Shown here piece after piece: positions 7,138 to 14,408 of a DNA stretch of 19,541 nucleotides. The notes below the pieces were generated by a model. The model was not told the DNA's origin. It did no database searches and saw only the letters and a list, made by a program, of their open reading frames with translations. This DNA is from Oscillospiraceae bacterium (GTDB lineage Bacteria; Bacillota; Clostridia; Oscillospirales; Oscillospiraceae). The stretch spans positions 1 through 19,541 of the forward strand of contig JAHHRX010000031.1 in the NCBI GenBank assembly GCA_020025545.1, given 5' to 3'. The translations under genes and the position numbers were made by a program. Numbering within the stretch: the first letter of the stretch is position 1; each line of letters begins with the position of its first letter.

Positions 7138-9504
7138 ATGTATAAAGTCGCAAAGCGTGACGGACGGGTTGTGGATTTTGATATTGCCCGAATTTCCGGC
7201 GCCATTACCAAGGCCTTTGAAGCCACCGAGATCCCCTACAACCCTGACATTATCAATATGCTTTCCCTTCAGGTCACGGCGGATTACGCCCACAAGATCA
7301 CGGATGACACCATCGGCGTTGAATCCATTCAGGACAGCGTTGAGTCCGTTCTCCAGCGGGCGGGCTATGCCGATGTGGCAAAGGCATACATTCTCTACCG
7401 AAAGAACCGGGAGAAGCTTCGCTCCATGAACTCCACCATTCTGGACTACAAGAGTCTGGTGGACGGCTATCTCAATGTCTCCGACTGGCGGGTAAAGGAG
7501 AATTCCACCGTCACCTATTCCGTGGGCGGTCTGATCCTTTCAAACTCCGGTGCCATCACCGCCAACTACTGGCTCAGTGAGATTTACGACGAGGAAATCG
7601 CCAACGCCCACCGCAATGCAGATCTTCACATCCACGATCTTTCCATGCTTACCGGCTACTGCGCCGGATGGAGTCTCCGGCAGCTAATTGAGGAAGGTCT
7701 CGGCGGCGTTCCCGGCAAAATCACCTCTGCGCCTGCCAAGCATCTTGCCACCCTCTGCAACCAGATGGTGAATTTTCTCGGCATCATGCAAAACGAATGG
7801 GCCGGCGCCCAGGCATTTTCCAGCTTTGACACCTATCTTGCTCCCTTTGTAAAGACGGATAATCTATCCTATTCCGAGGTCAAGCACTGCATAGAAAGCT
7901 TTATTTACGGTGTCAACACCCCAAGCCGCTGGGGCACCCAGGCCCCCTTCTCCAACATCACGCTTGACTGGACTGTGCCTGCGGATCTGGCAGACCGTCC
8001 CTGCATCGTCGGCGGCAAGCCGCAGGACTTCACCTATAAGGACTGCAAAAAGGAAATGGACATGGTAAACCGTGCCTTTATCGAAGTGATGATCGAGGGC
8101 GATGCCAACGGCAGAGGATTTCAGTATCCCATACCCACCTACTCCATCACCAAGGACTTTGACTGGAGCGAAACAGAAAACAACAAGCTTCTCTTTGAGA
8201 TGACAGCCAAATACGGCACTCCCTATTTCTCCAATTACATAAACTCCGACATGGAGCCCTCCGATGTCCGCAGTATGTGCTGCCGCCTCCGTCTGGATCT
8301 GCGGGAGCTGCGGAAAAAGAGCGGCGGATTCTTCGGCAGCGGTGAATCCACCGGCTCCGTAGGCGTTGTCACCATCAACCTGCCCCGAATTGCCTATCTC
8401 GCCAAGGACGAGGCCGATTTCTTCCACCGACTGGACCGAATGATGGACATTGCCGCAAGAAGTCTGAAAATCAAGCGGGAAACCATTGGAAAATTTCTGG
8501 AAGAGGGGCTTTATCCCTACACCAAGCGTTACCTTGGCAGCTTTGACAATCACTTTTCCACCATCGGCCTCATCGGTATGAACGAGGCCGGGCTCAATGC
8601 CAAGTGGCTGCGGAAGGATCTGACCCATAAAGAAACGCAGGACTTCGCCGTGAAGGTGCTCAACCATATGCGCAGCCGTCTGTCCGATTATCAGGAGCAG
8701 TACGGCGATCTCTACAATCTGGAAGCTACCCCCGCCGAATCCACCACCTACCGGCTGGCAAAGCACGACAAACAGCGCTACCCCGACATCATCACCGCTC
8801 ACGAGGGAGCAACTCCCTACTACACCAATTCCTCCCACCTGCCTGTGGGCTACACCGAAGATGTGTTTGAAGCACTGGACATTCAGGATCGGCTTCAGCC
8901 CCTCTACACCAGCGGCACGGTGTTCCACACCTTCCTCGGGGAAAAGCTGCCGGACTGGAAGGCCGCCGCGGCTCTGGTGCGGAAGATCGCTGAAAACTAT
9001 GAGCTGCCCTACTACACCATTTCTCCCACCTACTCCGTGTGTACAGATCACGGCTACCTCAGCGGGGAGCAGTACACCTGCCCCTACTGCGGCAAAAAGA
9101 CCGAGGTCTACAGCCGGATCACCGGCTACTATCGCCCGGTGCAGAACTGGAATGACGGCAAGGCGCAGGAATATCAGGATCGCAAGGCCTATCGCACCGA
9201 CGGCACCCCCGGCAGGCACGCTTCTCCCGTCCCCCCGGCACAGCCTGCCCAGTGCCCGGAAGAAAATCCGGAGCGGCTGCTTTTTGTCACCAAGACCTGC
9301 CCCAACTGCCGGATCATCAAGCCGGAGCTTGAAAAAGCAGGCATTTGCTATACCGTGATGGATGTGGAGGAAAATATGGAGCTTGCCCGGCAGTACCAGA
9401 TGCGCAGCGCCCCCTCTTTGGTGGTAACCACCGCGCAGGGCCCCACCGTGTATGCCGGCGTCGCCGCCATTCGGGACTACATAAAGCAATTCCGTCAGGC
9501 TTAA
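7138..9504 (+). CDS. nrdD: Anaerobic ribonucleoside-triphosphate reductase with fused C-terminal glutaredoxin-like domain
   Basis: This class III reductase makes deoxyribonucleotides without oxygen. Domains in order: an N-terminal ATP-cone (about 1-90, YKVAKRDGRVVDFDIARI) for allosteric control; the ten-stranded catalytic barrel with adjacent cysteines C381-C382 in SMCCRLRLD, one presumably the thiyl-radical residue; a zinc-site region with C635, C648 and C651 (CPYCG); and the glycyl radical loop RITGYY (G663). After a Pro/Ala-rich linker (about 692-705), residues about 710-788 form a redoxin with a CPNC active site (C721, C724) and the cis-Pro-like segment RSAPSLVV. The 788-residue length exceeds the usual reductase by about this domain. 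The redoxin is inferred to reduce the active-site disulfide in cis. GGAG lies 9 nt before ATG, and a hairpin terminator follows. Confidence 0.95.
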   Translation: MYKVAKRDGRVVDFDIARISGAITKAFEATEIPYNPDIINMLSLQVTADYAHKITDDTIGVESIQDSVESVLQRAGYADVAKAYILYRKNREKLRSMNSTILDYKSLVDGYLNVSDWRVKENSTVTYSVGGLILSNSGAITANYWLSEIYDEEIANAHRNADLHIHDLSMLTGYCAGWSLRQLIEEGLGGVPGKITSAPAKHLATLCNQMVNFLGIMQNEWAGAQAFSSFDTYLAPFVKTDNLSYSEVKHCIESFIYGVNTPSRWGTQAPFSNITLDWTVPADLADRPCIVGGKPQDFTYKDCKKEMDMVNRAFIEVMIEGDANGRGFQYPIPTYSITKDFDWSETENNKLLFEMTAKYGTPYFSNYINSDMEPSDVRSMCCRLRLDLRELRKKSGGFFGSGESTGSVGVVTINLPRIAYLAKDEADFFHRLDRMMDIAARSLKIKRETIGKFLEEGLYPYTKRYLGSFDNHFSTIGLIGMNEAGLNAKWLRKDLTHKETQDFAVKVLNHMRSRLSDYQEQYGDLYNLEATPAESTTYRLAKHDKQRYPDIITAHEGATPYYTNSSHLPVGYTEDVFEALDIQDRLQPLYTSGTVFHTFLGEKLPDWKAAAALVRKIAENYELPYYTISPTYSVCTDHGYLSGEQYTCPYCGKKTEVYSRITGYYRPVQNWNDGKAQEYQDRKAYRTDGTPGRHASPVPPAQPAQCPEENPERLLFVTKTCPNCRIIKPELEKAGICYTVMDVEENMELARQYQMRSAPSLVVTTAQGPTVYAGVAAIRDYIKQFRQA

Positions 9505-9526
9505 TTTTCCTTTATAAAATGTGAAA

Positions 9527-9550
9527 CGGGTGCAGCGATTGCTGCACCCG
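9527..9550. terminator. Rho-independent terminator between nrdD and map
   Basis: A perfect 10-bp GC-rich stem, CGGGTGCAGC (9527-9536) with GCTGCACCCG (9541-9550) and a 4-nt loop, is followed by CATTTTTCG on the plus strand. It ends nrdGD transcripts. On the minus strand the tail is only TTTCAC, so termination of map there is weaker but likely, because the genes converge. Confidence 0.85.
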
Positions 9551-9561
9551 CATTTTTCGTA

Positions 9562-10434
9562 TTAGTAAGAAATCAGTTCGTAGCCATCCTCTGTAATGAG
9601 CACCTGTATCTCCCACTGGGCGGAGGGCATACCGTCCGCTGTGTAAATTGTCCAGCCGTTGTCCGCATCCTGAAAAATTTCATCGGTGCCCATGTTAATC
9701 ATGGGCTCAATGGTAAAGCACATACCGGGAACCATCATCATTTCCGTTCCCCGTTTGGAAACATAGCTCACCCACGGATCCTCATGAAACTCCAGACCGA
9801 TGCCGTGACCGCCGATTTCCCGTACTACGCTGTAACCGTTCTCCTTGGCAAAATCATGGATAGCCTGTCCCATATCGCCCAAAAAGCCCCAGGGCTTCAC
9901 CTGTGCAAGGCCTACCTCGATGCTCTTTTTCGCCACTTCCACAAGGCGCTTCTTTTCTTCCGACACCTGACCGATGCAGAACATCCGGGAAGAATCGGAG
10001 AAATAGCCGTCCAGTATGGTAGAGGCATCCACATTGATGATATCCCCCTCCTGCAGCACCACATTCTCCGAAGGGATGCCGTGGCATACCTCATCATTTA
10101 TGGAGGTGCAGACACTCTTGGGGAAGCCCTCATAGTTCAAAGGAGCGGGGATTGCGCCGAAGCCGGTGGTCACATCGTAGACCCAGCGGTTGATTTCTTC
10201 GGTGGTGATGCCGGCGCGGATATGCTCCGCCACATAGTCAAGGACTGCAATGTTGACCTTGGCGCTTTTCCGGATTTTTTCGATCTGCTCCGCATTCTTA
10301 ATGAGCTTTCTGGGCGGAACCAATGCGCCCTTAAAATAGTAGTCCTCCAGCTTACTGTCAAATGCCAGATGACACGCCTTATATTTTTTCCCGCTGCCGC
10401 ACCAGCAGGGCTCGTTTCTGCCTAACTTATGCAA
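9562..10434 (-). CDS. map: Type I methionine aminopeptidase with N-terminal SEC-C motif
   Basis: The enzyme removes the initiator methionine from nascent proteins. The peptidase domain carries all five metal ligands (numbered from the TTG start): D136 in NVDAST, D147 in FSDSS, H210 in GGHGIG, E243 in TIEP and E275 in QWEIQ, plus the substrate-site His in EVCHGIP. The N-terminus is a SEC-C zinc motif, LGRNEPCWCGSGKKYKACH (C10, C12, C21, H22), which in related enzymes is linked to ribosome or partner binding. The frame extends to ATG 10482, giving 306 residues, but that ATG has no ribosome binding site and lies within about 2 nt of the predicted transcription start. TTG 10434 has AAAGGA 9 nt upstream and gives the usual family N-terminus (290 residues), so I prefer it. 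Confidence 0.9.
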   Translation of the reverse strand: MHKLGRNEPCWCGSGKKYKACHLAFDSKLEDYYFKGALVPPRKLIKNAEQIEKIRKSAKVNIAVLDYVAEHIRAGITTEEINRWVYDVTTGFGAIPAPLNYEGFPKSVCTSINDEVCHGIPSENVVLQEGDIINVDASTILDGYFSDSSRMFCIGQVSEEKKRLVEVAKKSIEVGLAQVKPWGFLGDMGQAIHDFAKENGYSVVREIGGHGIGLEFHEDPWVSYVSKRGTEMMMVPGMCFTIEPMINMGTDEIFQDADNGWTIYTADGMPSAQWEIQVLITEDGYELISY

Positions 10435-10490
10435 AAAACCGCATCCTTTCCTTCCCTCTTTGCCGCCGCTCCGAGGGTTCATTTGCTTAC

Positions 10491-10518
10491 ATTATAACAC
10501 CGTTTGCAAATAGTGCAA
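10491..10518 (-). promoter_or_regulatory. Promoter of map
   Basis: The minus strand reads TTGCAC (10518-10513), a 16-nt spacer and a perfect TATAAT (10496-10491). The predicted start near 10484 makes the upstream in-frame ATG (10482) effectively leaderless and supports the TTG start at 10434. Confidence 0.65.
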
Positions 10519-10667
10519 TCCTTTGCCGAATTTTCTCTTTTTCTCCGTTTTTCCCGGTATCCCTTGTTTTTTATCTTGCATCTTTGCTCTTTTAAACAAT
10601 TTCCAGCCTCGACCCGGATGGATTCCTGTCTGTCCCGACATTTTTTATTTGCCGTCAAAAAAATCTA

Positions 10668-10696
10668 TTGACAAGCGCTGATGATTGCAGTATCAT
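10668..10696 (+). promoter_or_regulatory. Promoter of the feo operon
   Basis: TTGACA (10668-10673), a 17-nt spacer, then TATCAT (10691-10696). Transcription should begin around 10703, which falls at the edge of the palindromic operator described next. About 150 nt of AT-rich sequence between the map promoter and this promoter holds nothing else I recognise. Confidence 0.78.
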
Positions 10697-10703
10697 GTTA
10701 ATA

Positions 10704-10719
10704 GTTAGCGTTGGCTAAC
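10704..10719. promoter_or_regulatory. DtxR/IdeR-like operator, copy 1
   Basis: The perfect inverted repeat GTTAGC-GTTG-GCTAAC covers the predicted start site of the feo promoter. It resembles the TTAGGTTAGnCTAACCTAA operators of the DtxR/IdeR metalloregulator family, with a slightly different centre. A second copy lies upstream of feoB. Binding here would block transcription when iron is plentiful. The regulator itself is not in the window. Confidence 0.68.
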
Positions 10720-10733
10720 CAATTGAAATTACC

Positions 10734-10752
10734 ATGTTATTATCGATAACAT
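10734..10752. promoter_or_regulatory. Second inverted repeat in the feo leader
   Basis: ATGTTAT-TATCG-ATAACAT has 7-bp perfect arms around a 5-nt centre, 15 bp after the first operator and about 40 bp before the feoA start. It is AT-rich and is not followed by a T-run, so it is unlikely to be a terminator. It could be a binding site for a second regulator or an RNA hairpin in the leader. Confidence 0.4.
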
Positions 10753-10795
10753 CTATAACTGATTTTTCAGGCAACAAACAAAGAGGGTGTATTTT

Positions 10796-11008
10796 ATGAT
10801 GCCGTTAGCTTTTGCAGATATTGGTGAAGAGTATATGATTCAGAAGGTCAGCGGGCGCCCCGAGACCCGCAAGCATCTGGAAAACCTCGGCTTTGTCGCA
10901 GGGAGTAATGTAACGATTGTCAGCACCATGGGCGGCAACCTGATCGTAAAGGTCAAGGAAGCCCGTGTAGCAATCAGCGCTGAAATGGCGCAGAAGATCA
11001 TGATTTGA
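10796..11008 (+). CDS. feoA: FeoA family ferrous iron transport protein (first copy)
   Basis: This small cytosolic SH3-like protein of 70 residues assists FeoB-mediated Fe2+ uptake. The sequence runs MPLAFADIGEEYMIQKVSG, then RKHLENLGFVAGSNVTIVS and NLIVKVKEARVAISAEMAQKI, the standard FeoA order: N-terminal strand, RRLxxLGxxPG-like turn, and C-terminal strand with a regular pattern of basic and hydrophobic residues. The frame opens at a GTG (10787), but that codon overlaps the GAGGG ribosome binding site. ATG 10796 is 8 nt from it and is preferred, and ATG 10799 is also possible. A second feoA begins 12 nt after the stop. Confidence 0.9.
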   Translation: MMPLAFADIGEEYMIQKVSGRPETRKHLENLGFVAGSNVTIVSTMGGNLIVKVKEARVAISAEMAQKIMI

Positions 11009-11020
11009 GGAGGTAGATCA

Positions 11021-11245
11021 ATGAAAACGCTTCGGGAAGTCAAGATTGGCGAAACCACCAAGGTCGTCAAGCTCCACGGTGAAGGTGCCGTCAAGCGCCG
11101 CATCATGGATATGGGTATCACCAAGGGTGTTGATGTCTATGTGCGCAAGGTAGCTCCTTTGGGGGATCCCATTGAAGTCACTGTCCGCGGTTATGAGCTG
11201 TCCATCCGGAAGGCGGACGCAGAAATGATCGAGGTTGCCGAATAA
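11021..11245 (+). CDS. feoA: FeoA family ferrous iron transport protein (second copy)
   Basis: The 74-residue SH3-like FeoA protein has the canonical core: MKTLREVKIGETTKVVKLHGEG, then AVKRRIMDMGITKGVDVYV and PIEVTVRGYELSIRKADAEMI. It is closer to the textbook FeoA sequence than the copy upstream, which is more diverged and lacks the PLGDP segment. The ATG follows GGAGG by 7 nt. Paired feoA genes before feoB are common in Clostridia and suggest two distinct accessory proteins instead of one redundant pair. The gap of about 90 nt before feoB holds a small hairpin and a metalloregulator-type operator. Confidence 0.93.
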   Translation: MKTLREVKIGETTKVVKLHGEGAVKRRIMDMGITKGVDVYVRKVAPLGDPIEVTVRGYELSIRKADAEMIEVAE

Positions 11246-11266
11246 TTTTTCGGCATTTGGATCAGA

Positions 11267-11283
11267 GGCGAGTTCTACTCGCC
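11267..11283 (+). other. Small hairpin between feoA and feoB
   Basis: GGCGAG (11267-11272), TTCTA loop, CTCGCC (11278-11283), followed by ATATTATTTG. The stem is only 6 bp and the tail is not a T-run. It may be a weak attenuator that lowers feoB relative to feoA, or a processing or stability site. Confidence 0.35.
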
Positions 11284-11300
11284 ATATTATTTGAGTATCA

Positions 11301-11316
11301 GTTAGTGTACGCTAAC
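11301..11316. promoter_or_regulatory. DtxR/IdeR-like operator, copy 2
   Basis: GTTAGTGTACGCTAAC is an almost perfect inverted repeat that shares the half-sites GTTAG and GCTAAC and the 16-bp layout of the copy at 10704-10719. It lies 17 bp before the feoB start codon. I see no convincing -35/-10 pair beside it (only TATTAT at 11285-11290), so it may act as a transcriptional roadblock or control a weak internal promoter. Confidence 0.62.
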
Positions 11317-11333
11317 AGAAAGAAGGAAACTAC

Positions 11334-13799
11334 ATGGAAATACGCATTGCCCTTGCCGGCAATCCCAACTGCGGTAAGACCACGCTGTTCAACGCGCTCA
11401 CCGGCTCCAATCAGTATGTTGGCAACTGGCCCGGTGTTACCGTTGAAAAGAAGGAAGGCAAACTGCGGAAGCGGGATAATGTCACCATCACTGACCTGCC
11501 CGGCATCTACTCCCTCTCTCCCTACACACTGGAAGAGGTTGTCGCAAGAAACTATCTGATTCAGGAACGCCCCGATGCCATTCTCAATATCGTAGACGGC
11601 ACCAACCTTGAGCGGAACCTGTACCTCACCACACAGCTGACCGAGCTGGGCATCCCCGTTGTGGTGGCCATCAACATGATGGATGTTGTCCGCAAAAGAG
11701 GCGATGTCATCAAGACCGATGCACTTTCCAAGGCCCTGGGCTGCAAAGTCATCGAAATCTCCGCTCTGAAGGGCGACGGCACTCTGGCCGCTGCAGACGC
11801 TGCCATTGAGGCCGCCAAATCCGGCAAAACCGTCCCCATGCACACCTTCTCCGGTCCTGTGGAACATGTGCTGGCGCACATTGAGGAAGCCGCCGTTCAC
11901 GGTCTTCCCGAGGAGCAGCAGCGCTGGTACGCCATTAAGCTCTTTGAGCGGGACGAAAAGGTGCTGGAGCAGCTGAATCTCAGCGAAAGCATTCGCAATC
12001 ACATTGAAAAGGATATTGCCGATGCAGAAGAAGCGTTGGATGACGATGCCGAATCCATCATCACCAACGACCGCTATGTGTACATCGGTCAGCTGATCAA
12101 GAGCTGCTACAAGAAGCAGACCACCAGAAAGCTGACCAGCTCCGATAAGATTGACCGGATCGTAACCAACCGTTTTCTGGCTCTGCCCATTTTCATTGTG
12201 GTTATGTTCCTGATCTACTCCATCGCCATGGGTCCGTGGGCTGTCAGTATCGGCACAAAGGGTACCGACTGGGCCAATGACGGTCTGTTTGGTGACGGTT
12301 TCCACCTGTTCGGCATTGGTTCTTCTGCATACGAAGAAGCGGCAGCCCCCTACAACGACGCAAACCTCACCTGGGCGCACTACGAAGTTGCTGCAGAAGA
12401 GGCCGGCATTGATCTCACCACGAACCATGATTTCACCGTCACGCTTGAACCCGAAGAAAAGGGTGAAGAGCCTGTTGTAATTGATTACGACGCCTATCAG
12501 GAGGCGCTTGCCTTCGTGGAATCCAACGAAGAAGTTGACCCTGCCGATTACGGCGTATGGGTCCCCGGTATCCCCGTTCTCTTTGAAAAAGGGCTGGACG
12601 CTCTGGGTGTCAGCGGATGGCTGCGGGGCCTCATTATGGACGGCATCGTAGCCGGTGTCGGCGCGGTTCTGGGCTTCGTTCCCCAGATGCTGGTACTGTT
12701 CCTGCTGCTGAGTCTGCTGGAGGACTGCGGCTACATGGCCCGTGTTGCATTTATCATGGACCGTCTGTTCCGCCGCTTCGGCCTTTCCGGTAAGAGCTTC
12801 ATCCCCATGCTGGTTGCCACCGGCTGTGGTGTTCCCGGTATCATGGCCAGCCGTACCATTGAGCAGGACCGTGACCGCAAGATGACCATTATGACCACAG
12901 GCTTCATCCCCTGCGGTGCTAAAATGCCCATCATTGCCCTGTTTGCAGGTGCTCTGTTCGGCAATTCCCCCTGGGTCGCAACCTCCGCATTCTTCATCGG
13001 TATCGGTGCCGTAGTTGTCTCCGGTATCATGCTGAAGAAGTCCAAGGCATTCGCCGGTGAGCCCGCTCCCTTCGTTATGGAGCTGCCTGCTTACCATATA
13101 CCCGTTCCCTCCAACTTCCTGAGAGCAACTTGGGAGCGTGGCTGGTCCTTCATCAAGCGTGCAGGCACCATCATCCTGCTGTCCTCCATCATTCTGTGGT
13201 TCCTGCAGGGCTATGGCTTCACCGAAGCCGGCTTCGGCCCTGTTGCTGACAACAACAGCTCCCTGCTGGCTGCCATCGGCAACGGGATTGCCTGGTTGTT
13301 CTATCCCCTGGGCTGGATGGGCGACATGGCCTGGAAGGCTACCGTTGCTACCATCACCGGCCTGATTGCAAAGGAAGAAGTTGTCAACACCTTTGCTATT
13401 CTGTATCCCCCCGCAAGTGCAGCTGCCGAAGTCCTGATGGACGAGGTCGGCACTCCCATCTGGGGCCAGATCGCCCAGAATTTCGGTGCTGTCACCGCTT
13501 ACAGCTTCATGGTCTTTAACCTGCTGTGCGCTCCCTGCTTCGCAGCTATGGGCGCTATCAAGCGTGAAATGAACAACTGGAAGTGGACCACCTTTGCTAT
13601 CGGCTATATGTGCGTATTTGCCTATGTGATTTCCATGATCACCTATCAGATCGGCGGTCTTTTCACCGGCGAAGCCGTGTTCAGCGTCTTTACCGTGATT
13701 GCCATCGCACTTCTGGCGGGCCTTCTCTATCTTCTCTTCCGCAAGGGCTACACCCCCAAGGATTCCCACACCCTCGCAGATCGTTCTGTGAATGTATAA
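11334..13799 (+). CDS. feoB: Ferrous iron transporter FeoB
   Basis: FeoB is the inner-membrane Fe2+ transporter with an N-terminal GTPase-like domain. G1 is GNPNCGKTT (9-17), G3 DLPG (54-57), G4 NMMD (114-117) and G5 SALKGDG (143-149), followed by the guanine-dissociation-inhibitor helical region (about 165-275). The first membrane helix is at about 281-307. The conserved core follows: DGIVAGVGAVLGFVPQ, LLEDCGYMARVAFIMDR, the ATGCGVPGIMASRT Gate motif and GFIPCGAKMPI, with a second Gate region near the C-terminus (APCFAAMGAIKREM). The protein is 821 residues. An acidic insertion of roughly 95 residues (about 318-412) lies in the first extracytoplasmic loop. AAGGA precedes the ATG by 7 nt. Confidence 0.97.
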   Translation: MEIRIALAGNPNCGKTTLFNALTGSNQYVGNWPGVTVEKKEGKLRKRDNVTITDLPGIYSLSPYTLEEVVARNYLIQERPDAILNIVDGTNLERNLYLTTQLTELGIPVVVAINMMDVVRKRGDVIKTDALSKALGCKVIEISALKGDGTLAAADAAIEAAKSGKTVPMHTFSGPVEHVLAHIEEAAVHGLPEEQQRWYAIKLFERDEKVLEQLNLSESIRNHIEKDIADAEEALDDDAESIITNDRYVYIGQLIKSCYKKQTTRKLTSSDKIDRIVTNRFLALPIFIVVMFLIYSIAMGPWAVSIGTKGTDWANDGLFGDGFHLFGIGSSAYEEAAAPYNDANLTWAHYEVAAEEAGIDLTTNHDFTVTLEPEEKGEEPVVIDYDAYQEALAFVESNEEVDPADYGVWVPGIPVLFEKGLDALGVSGWLRGLIMDGIVAGVGAVLGFVPQMLVLFLLLSLLEDCGYMARVAFIMDRLFRRFGLSGKSFIPMLVATGCGVPGIMASRTIEQDRDRKMTIMTTGFIPCGAKMPIIALFAGALFGNSPWVATSAFFIGIGAVVVSGIMLKKSKAFAGEPAPFVMELPAYHIPVPSNFLRATWERGWSFIKRAGTIILLSSIILWFLQGYGFTEAGFGPVADNNSSLLAAIGNGIAWLFYPLGWMGDMAWKATVATITGLIAKEEVVNTFAILYPPASAAAEVLMDEVGTPIWGQIAQNFGAVTAYSFMVFNLLCAPCFAAMGAIKREMNNWKWTTFAIGYMCVFAYVISMITYQIGGLFTGEAVFSVFTVIAIALLAGLLYLLFRKGYTPKDSHTLADRSVNV

Positions 13800-13817
13800 G
13801 CTGGAAAGGAGCGTACT

Positions 13818-14003
13818 ATGACTGCAGGTGACATGATTATCATCGCTGTACTGTTGGTTGCGGTGTTCTTCGCCGCACGGGCAATTATAAAATCCAAGAA
13901 AAGCGGCGGTTGCAGCGGCGACTGTTCCTCCTGCGGCAAATGCGGTGGCTGCAGTGGGTGCAGCGGATGCTGCTCTGCTCAGAAGCCCTCCTCTAAAAAG
14001 TAA
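13818..14003 (+). CDS. FeoB-associated Cys-rich membrane protein
   Basis: This 61-residue protein has one hydrophobic helix (about 5-24) followed by a basic stretch (KSKK) and a Gly/Cys-rich tail. The tail has eight cysteines (C32, C36, C39, C42, C45, C48, C51, C52), mostly in a regular CxxC rhythm. The positive-inside rule places the Cys tail in the cytoplasm. The small protein matches the FeoB-associated Cys-rich family that occupies the feoC position in many Firmicutes. Iron handling or cluster sensing next to FeoB is plausible but unproven. It starts 18 nt after the feoB stop behind GGAG and is last in the operon. Confidence 0.88.
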   Translation: MTAGDMIIIAVLLVAVFFAARAIIKSKKSGGCSGDCSSCGKCGGCSGCSGCCSAQKPSSKK

Positions 14004-14031
14004 AACATCATAAGAATACCTCCTATACACT

Positions 14032-14064
14032 AAGGCGTGCTGCGCAGATTATGCAGCACGCCTT
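14032..14064 (+). terminator. Hairpin after the feo operon, probable terminator
   Basis: A perfect 12-bp stem (14032-14043 with 14053-14064) with a 9-nt loop begins 28 nt past the last stop. The tail is AACTATTTG, so the T-run is poor. It probably ends or stabilises the feo transcript. From here to the tRNA promoter at 14198, about 130 nt holds no gene or site I recognise. Confidence 0.6.
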
Positions 14065-14197
14065 AACTATTTGTATCGGTTCTGATTTTTCTATAACCTT
14101 TGGAAATTTCCGGGTTTCATTAGCAACGGCCGTGCGCTATGCTCACCGCAGAGGCTTGGCACGGGTCGCCGGTCACGATCATGGCTTAAAATTACCG

Positions 14198-14226
14198 TTG
14201 CAATCTGCACAAAAATCGTGTATAAT
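14198..14226 (+). promoter_or_regulatory. Promoter of tRNA-Pro
   Basis: TTGCAA (14198-14203), a 17-nt spacer and a perfect TATAAT (14221-14226), 20 nt before the mature tRNA 5' end. Confidence 0.75.
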
Positions 14227-14245
14227 GTGCAGGTGAGCTTCACAA

Positions 14246-14322
14246 CCGGATGTGGCTCAGTTTGGTAGAGCACGTGCTTTGGGAGCATGGGGCCGCAGGT
14301 TCGAATCCTGTCATCCGGACCA
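14246..14322 (+). tRNA. tRNA-Pro, anticodon TGG, with encoded CCA
   Basis: All arms fold. The acceptor stem is CCGGATG with CATCCGG, the D stem GCTC/GAGC, and the anticodon stem CGTGC/GCATG with one G-T pair and loop TTTGGGA, giving anticodon TGG at 14280-14282. The variable loop has 5 nt, and the T stem GCAGG/CCTGT encloses TTCGAAT. Discriminator A and CCA are encoded. It is a single gene with its own promoter and terminator. Confidence 0.97.
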
Positions 14323-14323
14323 T

Positions 14324-14378
14324 GCAGAGTGTCCTTATGGGATTTGAGAAAATCCTGTAACGGACACTCTGCTTTTTT
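14324..14378 (+). terminator. Rho-independent terminator of tRNA-Pro
   Basis: An 11-bp perfect stem, GCAGAGTGTCC (14324-14334) with GGACACTCTGC (14362-14372), is followed directly by six T. The loop is unusually long (27 nt) and contains an inner complement (GGATTT with AAATCC) that would extend the hairpin. It starts 1 nt after the tRNA CCA. Confidence 0.92.
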
Positions 14379-14408
14379 ATTCTCAAAATACGACTTGCAA
14401 TTTTATCC

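Noticed and set aside
7864..9489. A 541-codon open frame on the minus strand
   Set aside because: It is a shadow of nrdD with no ribosome binding site or recognisable domain.
11298..14030. A 910-codon open frame on the minus strand
   Set aside because: It is antisense to feoB, whose protein matches its family throughout. The minus frame has a Gly/His/Cys-heavy composition typical of a shadow of a codon-biased gene.
14295..14322. tRNA-Pro 3' end as an integration (att) site for the downstream exporter block
   Set aside because: I found no second copy of the tRNA 3' end in the rest of the window and no integrase gene.
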